From the NCBI RefSeq assembly GCF_020379485.1, contig NC_063435.1:3720001-3784000 (forward strand): a stretch of DNA of 64,000 bases, in the 5' to 3' direction. The position numbers were made by a program, and so were the translations under genes. Source of the stretch: Brassica napus. Lineage: Eukaryota; Streptophyta; Magnoliopsida; Brassicales; Brassicaceae. Shown piece after piece: positions 35,142-46,018 of the stretch. The notes beneath the pieces are model-generated. The model was not told the DNA's origin, searched no databases, and saw only the letters and a list, made by a program, of their open reading frames with translations. How positions within the stretch are numbered: the stretch's first letter is position 1; every line of letters begins with the position of its first letter.

Positions 35142-36840
35142 CTGGAGAATGACTAATTTAATAATAAGAGCAATTCCTGTGACTCTGGTATTGATGTGTT
35201 AATTAGTAGTTTGAACTATGTTCTGGAAAGAAAAAAAACACATGTTCGAAAGATTTTAGCTATGGTAATTTTATGTTTAAGCAAGTATTCAGGAGGGAGC
35301 CTGTTAATTCTGTTATTGTTGCATGTAAACATCAAAGGCAGCAAAGCCTCTGGCTCAATTAGCAGGAACGGAATTATCACTTGGGCCTAACATAAGGCCC
35401 ATAACGGCTTCTGTAACGGAGAGAGGAATATTCGGAGTATATCGATTTGAGTGAATAAGGCCCATAAAGGCCGTGTAGTTTAAATAAGACCGAACCACAA
35501 CAGTGATGTTGTTTGAGGTTACAATTACATAGAGAGAGGTCTTGAGTCTTAAGAGGAAGGTATGTAATAGTAGAAATGAGAATGTGGAAGTATTTCTGAT
35601 TCAGATGCTAGGTTATGACACAGTTCCACTAACCCGACACTGATGATTAGGTTTTAACCACTAAAACCAATCGCAAATGCAGTACTTATGGATCAAATTT
35701 ACAAAGAACGAAATCACAATACAATTCTATGAGACTAGAGTTTGGTTAGAATAAAAGAGTGTGTGTGTTTTTGTAACCAAATTGCATAAATACAATTTAT
35801 CATGGTAAAAACACAGTTTATTAGCACCCAAACGTCAGTTGATGTTTGGATCTTCTCCGAAAAATCATCATCTTCAACACATATATCAACTTGTTCCATA
35901 ACTTAACTCTCAGTATGTAAACATAGTGTAATTGGCATATTTGATTCATTAATTTAAGTGCATATATAATATAATACGTAATGCGTGTTGCTACATGCAT
36001 ACACAAACGCGTGTTTCTGTATGTAAAGCAAACTACCAACCAACTAAGATATGTTTCTATTCATTTAAAACATTCTCTTAACTCCTAAGTATATATTAGC
36101 CCATCTAATCAAAATTAGGTTAGGTGATATCTTAGTCAGTTAGTCATCATTACTGGTCTTACATTCCCACCCCTTAAAAATCAATACACAAACAAAATTT
36201 CTCGTCTAAATTAAAATAACTACATAGAGTACTCGTATATTCCATCGCATATATTAAACTAGCGACCAGTCCACATTATACCAATATTTAATCAAAACTA
36301 TACAACAACAATTACCAAAATTGATCCTTTACGTCACTAAATCAATTAAGTTTGTTGACAAAAAGACAAAACAAATCAATTAAGTAGAAACATCAACGTC
36401 ATTGACCGCGCCACTAAGAAGCCTCTTGAGAGAAATAACTAGTGGGATTCAGTGTGAGAAAATAGGGCTTAAAATTGACATACACAATTCCATCGTTAGT
36501 AAACTATTCATTGATATCTTCTCTTTGTTATTTTTCACCAGCAACTATATGAACTCCATAGACATTATTTGGAAATTAAAAAAAAAAAACAAAGGAGATG
36601 TCTCATTTAAAACATAGTGAAACAATGAACATACAAAAGAAAAAAACTCAACATTAATTTAGATCAGAAGAACAACCCCAACCCCATACTTAAAGTTTGA
36701 AACTCTTTGAAAAGCCCTAATATATCTAATATTATCTTAACCATTACATAAAATAGCTAGCCCCCATCTTTCATCCCAATACAAATATGATATTCAGACC
36801 CTAAATTAAAACCCAACTAAAATTGAGGTTTTAATTCGAA
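35142..36840. other. Convergent 3' flanks of RIP5 and DOF5.3
   Basis: No gene seen. Between 35380 and 35480 there are three GGCCCA/TGGGCC-type words (site II-like, common in promoters of housekeeping genes), without an adjacent ORF. Confidence 0.4.
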
Positions 36841-39800
36841 CTACATTAAAGCACCAGAATTAATATAGTTCATGTTGGTCCAAATCTCTCTCCCTGAATC
36901 AATGTGATCTACATGACCACCTCCTCCTCCTCCCATGTTCATCTCTCCATTTACTTGCCATGGAAATCCCCATAAGACCTTGTTTGGATCACTCATGGCC
37001 ATTTCCAAACCGCTACTCCCGTTTCCAAACACATAACCAGTGTTCTCCTTTTGCTGGCTTGTTGCAAACACACTCTCCATGTCAGACTGATGAGAGCTAC
37101 CGAACTCTGAAGGAAACCCTAGCTGTGAAGAACTCCCCGGAGGTTGCTTGTTCAGCAGGGCAAAGGCTAAGCTAAGATCAATGTGTTCATTGTTACCGAA
37201 CCCACCGAAACTCGCCGCCGAGAACGCTTTCCCGTCGTGGGAAGCTGGTTCCGGGGTGGTTCTGAGGCTTCTTGTCGCCGAAGATGTGGACCGTTTGTTT
37301 TTCCGGCAGCCGCCTCCGACAGGAATGTTCCTTAGGGTTCCACCTTTTGTCCAGTATCTCTTGCATGATTTGCAGAAGTAGCGGGGCTGAGAGAGGCTGT
37401 AGTTGTTGTAGTAGCAAAACTTTGTGTTCGTTGAGTCGCAACGTGGACATCTCAGGGATAGCTCCGGTGGCTGTGGCCTCGCCGCCCCAGTCGCGGGAGA
37501 AGGTTTTTTCTGATCGTGATCTAGTTGTGTTGGGTTTGATGAACATGGTACTCCCATGGCTTCTCTAGCTTTGTTATAGTTCCCATAAACATCCTTAAAG
37601 ACAAAGAAACCACATCAAGATTCAAATATAGAAAGAAAAGAAGAAAAAAAGCCATCAAGATTCTAATTTTAATAAACAAAAACAAGTAGTTAGAAATTGT
37701 ATGTTTCAAAAAAAAGTTTTTTTTTTTTTTTTTTTTTTTTTTTGCTAAGAATGTAAATATCATAAATGATGAAGATTAGTCTACATAAGTAGTTAACCTA
37801 TACAAAATCAATTCCCTGGCAAAAAGAAAGTAAAAAACAGGGGATTGATACAAAGCGACATCATGGAGTTCCTAAGAAGCCCAAAAAAAAGACCTATGAG
37901 CCAACACATAAGATCAGATTAACCAAAGCTGCATGAGGGCTCTGAATTTCTTCCTCGTCCGCAGTGCTGTGATGGAGTTAACAACCTGCCTGTTGATGTC
38001 TTTAAACGCCACAAGCGGGGGAGACAAAGTCTGGTTGAAGAGCATATTGTTGCGCTGCTGCCAAACCGTGTAGAGAAGAGTCTGCACCACAAGCATTCGT
38101 AGCACAGAAGGGGCGGTAGGACATGTACTACAAGCCCAACGAATAAGCTCAGCCCAGTCGTAGAAGTTAGGGACCACGCAACGTAGCCTGCGAGCAACCT
38201 CAGACCACAGAGTAATCGAATAGGGACAAGAGAGCATGATATGGTCTCTAGATTCTGGGTGAAGAGAGCAGATGCAGCAATTAATAGGGACTTGCATACC
38301 CCAAGCAGACAACCTATCTCTAGTTGGAAGCCGATTTAAATTAGTAACCCACATGTGAAAAGCATGCTTCGGAGTTGCCCCACTAAACCAGATGTGCTTA
38401 GCGCTGGGCTGTCTTGTTCCTCTAGGTCTAAGGACCTCCCATGTCTTAGAGGAAGAGTATGTGCTGCAGGAATCACCTTCCACCGTCCAGCTGTAACGGT
38501 CTGTACCCAACTCCGGTGAGGGAACAGGGATCGAGGAGAGGTAAGTGTGTAGAGCTACTTCCTCCTCAGAACGAGGATGAGGGAGTGTCCAACCTGTAGA
38601 GTTGCAGACATCAGCCACAGAGGCGTCAGATCTGGTCCTGAGCCTGCGGGTTCCATCTTCGCCGAAAATAGAGATTAAAGGGCCCAAGGGGGTCCAATTG
38701 TCGTACCAGAAGCTTGTATCTTTACCGCTCTTAACATCACTGAATAAGAAACGAGAAGCAAGGTCCCTCAAACGGAGCAAACAGCGCCAATTCCAGGAAT
38801 GGCTTTGTGCTTCCTGCTGGGTCCAGAAGTGGTGTGGGGAGCGAAGATTATTATGCCGCTTGTGCCATGCCACCCAAAGAGAATCGCTACCAGAGAAGAG
38901 GAGCCAGACAAACCTCAACAGCAGCGTAGTGTTCCAGCGCTTGAAGTTACGCAGACCAAGTCCTCCTTCTTCTTTAGGCAGACAAACCGTTTTCCAAGCT
39001 ACTTTGACCTGACCCCGTGTATCTATTGAGCCTGACCATAAGAACCTCGAGCAGAGAGACTCAATTTTGCGAATACAACCTTCAGGCAGCGAGAAGGTAG
39101 ATATCCAAAAGTTGACTAACCCCGTGATCACCGTCTTGATAAGTAGATTACGTCCTGCGAAGGAGAGGGTTTTGGTGGCCCAGAAATTGAATTTGGTGGT
39201 GAGCTTGTCGATGAGAGGCGAGTACTCTGAAATTCTCAGCTTGCGGTGCATAAGCGGTAAGCCCAGATACCGTATAGGCAGCGAGCCCGTAGCGAAGCCG
39301 TAAGCCGAAAGTTCAGTAGTTTCTTCTAAGCTTAACCCGGCATGAAAAAGCTGTGTCTTCTCTCTGTTCATATGAAGCCCCGACCATCCAGCAAAGTCGT
39401 CAAGGGTCTCGTTGATACCATGTAGGGAAGAGCCGCTACCGTCAAAAAATATCATAACATCATCTGCGAACATGAGGTGAGAGATTTCCAGTTCCTCGGT
39501 TTTGGGGTGATAACAAATATACCCTGATCTGTACCGAGATCGGAGTAGTCCAGAAAAAGCTTCCATGGCAAGCACAAAGAGGTAGGGGGACATTGGATCC
39601 CCTTGGCGCAAACCTTGAGTACTTTTAAAGAAGCCTCCCGTAAGACCATTAACGGAAACAGAGAAGGAGGCGCTGGATATGCACGTGGAGACCCAATTGA
39701 TAAACCTGTCAGGGACGTTGATAGCCTTTAGAGCTGCAAGAACAAAGTCCCACCTAATGGAATCAAAGGCCTTCTTCAAATCCACTTTCAACATTCCACT

Positions 39801-40732
39801 AGGCTCGACATTGTTTGTGTTGTAACCATGAACAATCTCAGTTGCCAGAAGCACGTTCTCAGAGAGCAAGCGCCCAGGAATGAAGGCCGATTGAGAATTA
39901 CCTACTGCCAAACCTATGATCCCTTTCAACCTGTCTGAGAGAAGTTTAGAGATCACCTTATAAATAGTATTTAGGCATGAAATCGGGCGGAAGTCAGTGG
40001 TCCTGGAGGCGTTAGGGATTTTTGGGATGAGGACCAGGTTGGTAGCATTTAGCTGTTTCAACAAAGAGCCAGTAGAGAAGAACTCAGAAACTGCTGCAGA
40101 TACCTCACCACCGACAATAGACCAAGCAGTAGTAAAGAACTCCGGAGAATATCCATCAGGCCCGCTCGCTTTGTTACGGGGCAGTGAGAAGAATGCCGAC
40201 TTAATCTCTTCACAAGAGAAGGGAGAGGTCAAACAATCCTGCTGAGCTTCAGAGCAAGAAAACGTGAAGAGGCCAGAGATGTCGTCTTGAATGAATAAAG
40301 GAGGGTCAACCGGCTTTCCAAGAAGGTCAGAGAAATATTCGACACAAAGGTTTAGAATCTCCGCTTGAGATTCAAAGCGATTACCAGCAGCATCTTCCAA
40401 ATAGTGAATATGGTTCATAGCTTGTCTCGCGTTTGCCATGCGGTGGAAGTAAGGGGTGTTACGGTCGCCAACTTGCAACCATGTAACTCTGGATCGCTGA
40501 AAAAAGAAATATTCCTCGGCCTTGGAGAGAATTAACCACTTCTCCTGAAGTGAGAGCTCAAGGGTTGCATTTTCGGTAGATGGGTCATTAAGTGTTCGCA
40601 CCTGAGCCGTAGCAAGTGCTTCAGATGCCTCTTTCAAAAAAAAGTTATTTAGAAATTGTAATGTTTCAAAAAAAAGTTACTTAGAAATTGTGGATCTTAA
40701 TCGTTTACCTGATGATGTAACAACTGATCCAT
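36841..40732 (-). CDS. DOF5.3: DOF zinc-finger transcription factor, DOF5.3/TMO6-like (258 aa)
   Basis: A plant-specific transcription factor binding AAAG sites; DOF5.3/TMO6 acts in vascular development. There are two coding exons. Exon 1 is 40709-40732 (24 nt, MDQLLHHQ). Exon 2 is 36841-37593 ([14 protein letters not shown]... to stop). The intron of about 3.1 kb has donor GTAAAC and acceptor TTTAAG. The zinc finger is CPRC-x21-CKSC with Cys57, Cys60, Cys82 and Cys85, followed by the basic [20 protein letters not shown]. The C-terminal [15 protein letters not shown] matches DOF5.3 as I remember it. A LINE has inserted in the intron in the same orientation as the gene. Without it the intron would be about 0.2 kb. 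Confidence 0.9.
37717..40649 (-). mobile_element. 5'-truncated LINE (non-LTR retrotransposon) in the DOF5.3 intron
   Basis: On the minus strand this is a reverse-transcriptase ORF (37914-40637), a short 3' UTR and a poly(A) tail (27 T on the plus strand at 37717-37743). The target duplication is about 27 bp: TAGAAATTGT..ATGTTTCA at 37690-37716 and again at 40650-40676, with a 1-bp indel. The 5' end is cut off, so the endonuclease part is missing. An additional short local repeat of the same word sits next to the right flank (40632-40658). Confidence 0.88.
37914..40637 (-). CDS. LINE reverse transcriptase, ORF2 fragment (about 907 codons)
   Basis: A long uninterrupted frame with no ATG at its upstream end, because the element is truncated there. 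RT blocks are visible in order: NKASGPDG (fingers), [53 protein letters not shown], and the catalytic FADD near residues 389-392. The C-terminal part has a zf-RVT domain ([18 protein letters not shown] pattern in [14 protein letters not shown]). The APE endonuclease and ORF1 are absent, so it cannot move by itself. The lack of stops in 2.7 kb suggests recent insertion. Confidence 0.9.
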   Translation of the reverse strand: MKEASEALATAQVRTLNDPSTENATLELSLQEKWLILSKAEEYFFFQRSRVTWLQVGDRNTPYFHRMANARQAMNHIHYLEDAAGNRFESQAEILNLCVEYFSDLLGKPVDPPLFIQDDISGLFTFSCSEAQQDCLTSPFSCEEIKSAFFSLPRNKASGPDGYSPEFFTTAWSIVGGEVSAAVSEFFSTGSLLKQLNATNLVLIPKIPNASRTTDFRPISCLNTIYKVISKLLSDRLKGIIGLAVGNSQSAFIPGRLLSENVLLATEIVHGYNTNNVEPSGMLKVDLKKAFDSIRWDFVLAALKAINVPDRFINWVSTCISSASFSVSVNGLTGGFFKSTQGLRQGDPMSPYLFVLAMEAFSGLLRSRYRSGYICYHPKTEELEISHLMFADDVMIFFDGSGSSLHGINETLDDFAGWSGLHMNREKTQLFHAGLSLEETTELSAYGFATGSLPIRYLGLPLMHRKLRISEYSPLIDKLTTKFNFWATKTLSFAGRNLLIKTVITGLVNFWISTFSLPEGCIRKIESLCSRFLWSGSIDTRGQVKVAWKTVCLPKEEGGLGLRNFKRWNTTLLLRFVWLLFSGSDSLWVAWHKRHNNLRSPHHFWTQQEAQSHSWNWRCLLRLRDLASRFLFSDVKSGKDTSFWYDNWTPLGPLISIFGEDGTRRLRTRSDASVADVCNSTGWTLPHPRSEEEVALHTYLSSIPVPSPELGTDRYSWTVEGDSCSTYSSSKTWEVLRPRGTRQPSAKHIWFSGATPKHAFHMWVTNLNRLPTRDRLSAWGMQVPINCCICSLHPESRDHIMLSCPYSITLWSEVARRLRCVVPNFYDWAELIRWACSTCPTAPSVLRMLVVQTLLYTVWQQRNNMLFNQTLSPPLVAFKDINRQVVNSITALRTRKKFRALMQLWLI

Positions 40733-42249
40733 AAGAGCTGAATCTGAGACTCCTTGAAGATTATTAGATGAGTATGAGGGTTATGTGAAGGAGCTGGAGA
40801 TTGTTTCTTGAGATCAGAGAGAATGATGGATATGAGTAGAAACAAAAGGAAACGCCAAGCATATGTATTTATACATGGGAATGTGGGAGGAGGGTGACAC
40901 GCTATTGTCCTGGCCTCGATCTAATATTATTTATGTAATGTAATATTCTGCGATTTATTGATATTCATAAACAATTGTATGAAGAATAATGTGAACCACA
41001 ATTCGGAACGTGATTTGGAACAGACTATAAAGCCGCCGTTTATGATTTTTAATATATTTTTACGTAATCGTATCTTACTGAGTTACTGTCCATTAATGAA
41101 GTATTTTGGACCTCACTGAAATGTTTTGTGAACAGCTAATTAAACAATAAATTACTTGATTACATTTTATAATTGTATAATGATTTTTCCACTGGTGTAT
41201 TTTTAAAATTTTGTGTACATGCAGTATAACAGGAGGTGACAATTGGATCAATGATTTTGTAGAGTTTTAGATTTTTTTTACAAAATATCTCCTTATTATA
41301 TATTAAAATGTATTCAACATTTTCTGAAATTATTGAAAATCCAAAGTTGGATTAGTTATCATAGAAATCATTTTAAAATTTTTATTACTGAAAAGTAGAG
41401 ATTTCCTTTAGAATAGGCATATATAAAAATTGGAATGATTTGAGTGAATTTATTTTTTCTTGCTTAAATATTTGAGTATTATTTGTGGTTTAAAAAATCA
41501 GCATATATAAGTATAACCTCATATGATGATAAATAAGAAAATTTGAAATGGAAGATTTATTTAAGGCATTCTGGATTTTTAATTCTTTAACATCTTCTTA
41601 AGATTTGAACCTATCCATATAAATCAAAATCACTAATCTAATATGTCCTCATGTAGAAAGTCAAATAAATTCTGCCGTTTTTAATGATGTCTTAAAATTG
41701 TCTTTCAAGTTCTCGCTATGTTACTCCACAATAATGGACGGGTCAAATTTTTTTAGCAGTCAAATATATATGATGATGAGTTTCAGTCGCTATCAAAAAT
41801 GTGAAATCGATATACTTGATTAAGATGAACAGTGACCGTACGATGATGGATGAGAGATGGTGTTCTACCTCGGATTCTCATTCTCCACGCACTCTCATCC
41901 TCTTTTTATGTCTCAATAGTTCGTCGATGTGTCACCACATGGGACCTTTAGTCATCGCTACGTCTTGTTTTTTTCCTTATGGGACCGATCTTTTCAAGTA
42001 ATTACCTTCATATCGTACTAGAGGAGTGGGCAAATATCTCTTTTCCCGTTGTGATCCATATTATATATTCTGATTCATCAATCTAAAAACAAATAAAAAC
42101 GTGAATCTCTTACTCTTACACGTAGCAAATCATATACTATATATATTTGTTAAGGGCAAAACAAACCATGATCAATACATTTCAAATATATGCTGAAATC
42201 TAATATGCCCTTGAAACACAACACAAATATTTCACAAATACTAATTAAC
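40733..42249. other. Upstream of DOF5.3 and AT-rich spacer
   Basis: It contains the DOF5.3 promoter side. No other gene supported; the ORF at 41801-42001 shows no known features. Confidence 0.4.
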
Positions 42250-42420
42250 AGGGACGGTCCTGACGGGAGCGGGATGAAACGATCGCCTAGAGACCCCCAC
42301 TTTTTAAAAAAAAATTATCAAAAAATCATTAACAAATGAGCCCCCAATTTCTTAATTTATTATAATTGGGTCTCTAATTCTTTTATCCTTTTACAAATAA
42401 TTTTTTTTGCCTAAGGCCTA
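42250..42420. mobile_element. Decayed hAT-type MITE end
   Basis: The sequence starts CAGGGACGGTCCTGACGGG and continues with GAGACCCCCAC, long A runs and CCTAAGGCC. This is the usual layout of CAGGGACGGCCCTG-type MITEs. The right terminus is not recognisable, so it is truncated or degraded. Confidence 0.45.
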
Positions 42421-44773
42421 TGGAATATTTTTTTACAAATAATCTAGATAATTTTGTATGACAAAATGTTAACATAATGTAAAATCGAATGTTGTGAAAT
42501 GCATAGAAGTCAAGATAAATGATCTGTTGAAACTTTTTGTTTCATGGTAAGGTTACTAAAGATTGTAGAAATTTGGCCTTCACATCCATCACCAATCTTA
42601 TTTAAAAAAATAGAAACCATATATTTCAAAAAAATATATACACATATATAGTGACTTGGAACAAGCCTGTGAATGTGATATATAGGACCGCAAAACGTTT
42701 CTGTTTTCTTTTTTTAATATATGGGAATAAATTATTGATATATATTACTTTGTACAATATGTTAAATATATAGCTACTTAGGTTACTAATGGGCTTTGAG
42801 ATATATTTAAAATAAATTTTATAGGATAACCATTTTTAGTTTATTTTCATAAAAATAATTTTTAAAAACGACCAAAAGAGATTTTATTAAATAATAAATA
42901 TACATTTATATTTTAGGGTTAATTAATCTAGATTTATGATTTATAGTTAAGGAGTGAAGTTTTAAGGGTTGAATTTTAAAATTTTAAAAACTAAAAAATA
43001 AATATTATAATTTTCAAAATAAAAAGAGCTACTTTGGTTTTCTTTTTGGAATATTTTGGTGACAAAACTTAAAAATGATTATTTGAGAGAATTGTTCTAT
43101 ATTTAAAGGTTTATCTCAACCCATTAGTATTATGTGTACCTATTCTGCATTTTATAAAGTAATGTGTATATTAATATTTTGCGGGGTAACAAACAAATCA
43201 TAATGCAATAGTACTCAATAGTGAAATTCAACTAATAAGGTATGACAACTATCTTCATATACCAACTACAATACTAACCGACTGGTTATGGATATTATAT
43301 AATTGATTTAATATGACCTACATTTAGTATATTCCAAATCTAATGTAAACAGGATTCAATAGTTACATGTTTTAAATTCTTAAATTTTATATGTAAATAA
43401 AGCACATGACTGAGTAAAGCACAGAATTGGCCGGAGAATGTGTAGGTCATGATGTGCTTGCATATAGTTGTATTATTCCATGGGGATTTAAAGTTCATAG
43501 AGACAACAAATCACACTAGCACATCGGTTTTCGGAAAAGAGACTTCTATGAAGACCAAGATTTGGTCTAAGGACCATACCATATCCACACATATACATCA
43601 TAGTATATTATATTGATTTTTACTCCGTAATTTTATGCGTTTTTGAACGTTGTATCGTGGGAAGCGAGACTGAGTAGTAATTCCCATCAATTTTTAAACG
43701 TTGTATCGTGGGAAGAGATTTATTTTTGTTGTTTTACTACAGAACATATGTTTCTTTATTACCAAACAAAAACTATTCAGTTTTATAGTATTGGGTTATG
43801 ATTTTTAAAATATAGTATTAAATTTCTTAAATCCATTAGCATAGTTTTCTTATTTCGTTTTATTTTTTGATAAGATAAAAATACCATATTTTTAGCAGCC
43901 TGTGATTCATTCACAAACAATCATTGGGTTCCAAATATAAACTGACGATCATTATACCTCCCTTTGGACCCTACCTACTTGTGGCACCCAGTTTTTTCTC
44001 ATAATCATGACCATATTCAAAAGAAAATTAAAGCACAAACAGTTCAGACACCTTTCCCTGATTATCAAATTTTATCTGTTTTTGTTTTTAAGCAAAGAGT
44101 GTATAAGAATGTAACTCACAAGAACCACAAGTCTAACTGTAATAAAAAAGTACCATATATGTCCAAAAGATAAATATGATGATTATATTGGTATATCAAA
44201 CTAATATACAAACTTAATATGGATTAAAACTTGTGGAGGTCAGGAAACCGGATTATAGTGTGACAATATGGATCTTCCATTCAAAATCAGCAACCAAGAA
44301 TCGAACAATATAATATGTCTATACATTAATAGAATTTGAAAAAATAACAGTTTTGGGTTGACCGGTCAAAGTTGTTTTAATTCAGTTGCTTTAGTAGACA
44401 AGTGACAAAACTGGAATTTCTTGGGCACTAAAAAGAAGATAAAGCAGATCGTATTGATAAGAGAGCTCTCACATAGTATGAATCATACTTCAACCTATCT
44501 CGACATGATGAAGTACTCATTTATCATAGTTTGTAGTAGGAGTGATCGTTATCGTAATTTCTATATATATTGTACCCTTGAAATGTATTAAAGCAGTATT
44601 TATATTATTATTCCTATTGGACCTAATGATTCAATACTTAAAAAGTTTTAAAACATTTCTTCACTTGGTTTCTCAGTAAAAAACTAATTAACTAATGCAA
44701 AATAAGAAAAAAAAAGTTTAATTAAGATTCGAGCTCAGAAAAGAAACTCCCAATAACTATTGAGAAACTATTT
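42421..44773. other. AT-rich spacer with repeat debris
   Basis: No gene supported. The stretch 42820-43110 has weak inverted ends (TAGGATAACCATTTTTAG on the left; AAAAATGATTATTTGAGAG on the right), suggesting an old Mutator-like MITE. The word ACGTTGTATCGTGGGAAG occurs twice about 50 bp apart near 43647 and 43698. Confidence 0.4.
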
Positions 44774-44781
44774 ACCATGTA

Positions 44782-45073
44782 AAGTGGCGGATCTATATAA
44801 TATTTTAAATGAGCACATAAAATTAATTAATTAATAAAAAAATATTTTTACTTTATAATTTGAAGAAAATAATGAATACGATAGATGAAAAAATCCGAAA
44901 AGTGAAAAAAAAGATAGCATAATGAAATTTGAACTCTAATTGAGTTGAGGGCAAAAAATGGTTTTTAACCAATTAAGCTGTGAAATTTTTAGCAACCTAT
45001 ATGCATTTGAGTTTAATTTTACATTTATGTGGTGGATGCTGCCCTCTTTATATACAAGGTAGATCCGCCGCTG
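44782..45073. mobile_element. hAT-type MITE (292 bp)
   Basis: The termini are AAGTGGCGGATCTA on the left and TAGATCCGCCGCTG on the right, inverted with two mismatches. The flanks are ACCATGTA (44774-44781) and ATCATGTA (45074-45081), an 8-bp target duplication with one difference. The interior is AT-rich with no ORF. Confidence 0.75.
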
Positions 45074-45081
45074 ATCATGTA

Positions 45082-45691
45082 GTTGGTAAATCACATTAAA
45101 ATTAAGATAAAAAAATATCAATATAGCAAAGGTTAGAGATTCATTTTAAGAATCAATCCACTGCTGATAGTCTCTAACAGTGTTGGTCTGATTTATCCTA
45201 AGTGAATGCTAACTATAATTAATTGATAATGTTGCCAAATGGAGTAGTTGGCAGAAATGTGAGTAATTTTATTCTTTTTCTGCTCGTTAGTCTTTCCATT
45301 AGATGATGATTGTACCGTTGGTATGTGTGGTTGATGGTGTAAGCAATGGTGAAGTCCAAATCTTTATTACCGTCAGCATCATTGAGTTGGTCCATCTCAT
45401 AATTATGTTTAAAAACTGTTGGTCTATATGTGCACTAAGATTCTGTTCGAAGAAATTAATTTGGATTAGTTAAAAAATGGATTCACAAATTGGGTTTCTA
45501 CCAGTTTTGAAACTCGCCATAAATGATTTGCTTTTCTCTTACTCAACTTTAAGAAGCAGTTTCTAAACCTAATTTGCGTATCTAGTAGTTTTTGTAATTT
45601 TTCAAAACTAATTGTGTATATGAAACTAAAAATCATCAATCAGTTAAGTCATAACTTAGGTCACATTTGAAACTGGACTTACACCTTTTGT
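45082..45691. other. AT-rich spacer, nothing identified
   Basis: I see no gene, RNA or structured repeat here. Confidence 0.4.
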
Positions 45692-46018
45692 TTAAAATAC
45701 ATAATTAGCAATAGGATTTTTGATGAATGTCAACACGGGTTGTACAAAAGAGAAATGTGAAGCAAATAAACAAACCCTAATTTCTGAATTATAAAACGTT
45801 TCTAAGAAGAAGACCTGGAAATTTCCGGGCAAATATTCGGTTGTAGGGCCAAGAGCAGAAGACTCAGAGTGATTGGCCGGTGGTATAATTGGGACCCATA
45901 TGCCGTATATTGCATGACGCTTGTCGGCATTATGAAATGAATAATTTGGAGGAAGGATATCGAGGGAAGATAGGATGATAAGTGAGAGCAAGAAGTTGCA
46001 GCCTGATAGGTTTTGCAT
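45692..46018 (-). CDS. Candidate small ORF with hydrophobic N-terminus (108 aa, doubtful)
   Basis: The first ATG in the frame gives MQNLSGCNFLLSLIILSS, which looks like a signal peptide. A Pro/Ser-rich stretch (WVPIIPPANHSESS, ALGPTTEYLPG) follows, then a hydrophobic C-terminal half. A donor-like TTCCAG|GTCTTC after YLPGNF would cut the ORF shortly after the Pro-rich part. No family recognised. It may be chance. Confidence 0.2.
   Translation of the reverse strand: MQNLSGCNFLLSLIILSSLDILPPNYSFHNADKRHAIYGIWVPIIPPANHSESSALGPTTEYLPGNFQVFFLETFYNSEIRVCLFASHFSFVQPVLTFIKNPIANYVF

Noticed and set aside
38602..40245. Plus-strand ORFs opposite the LINE
   Set aside because: They are shadows of the reverse-transcriptase frame.
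42820..43110. Mutator-like MITE with weak inverted ends
   Set aside because: The ends are too degraded and no target duplication was found, so it is only mentioned inside the spacer entry.
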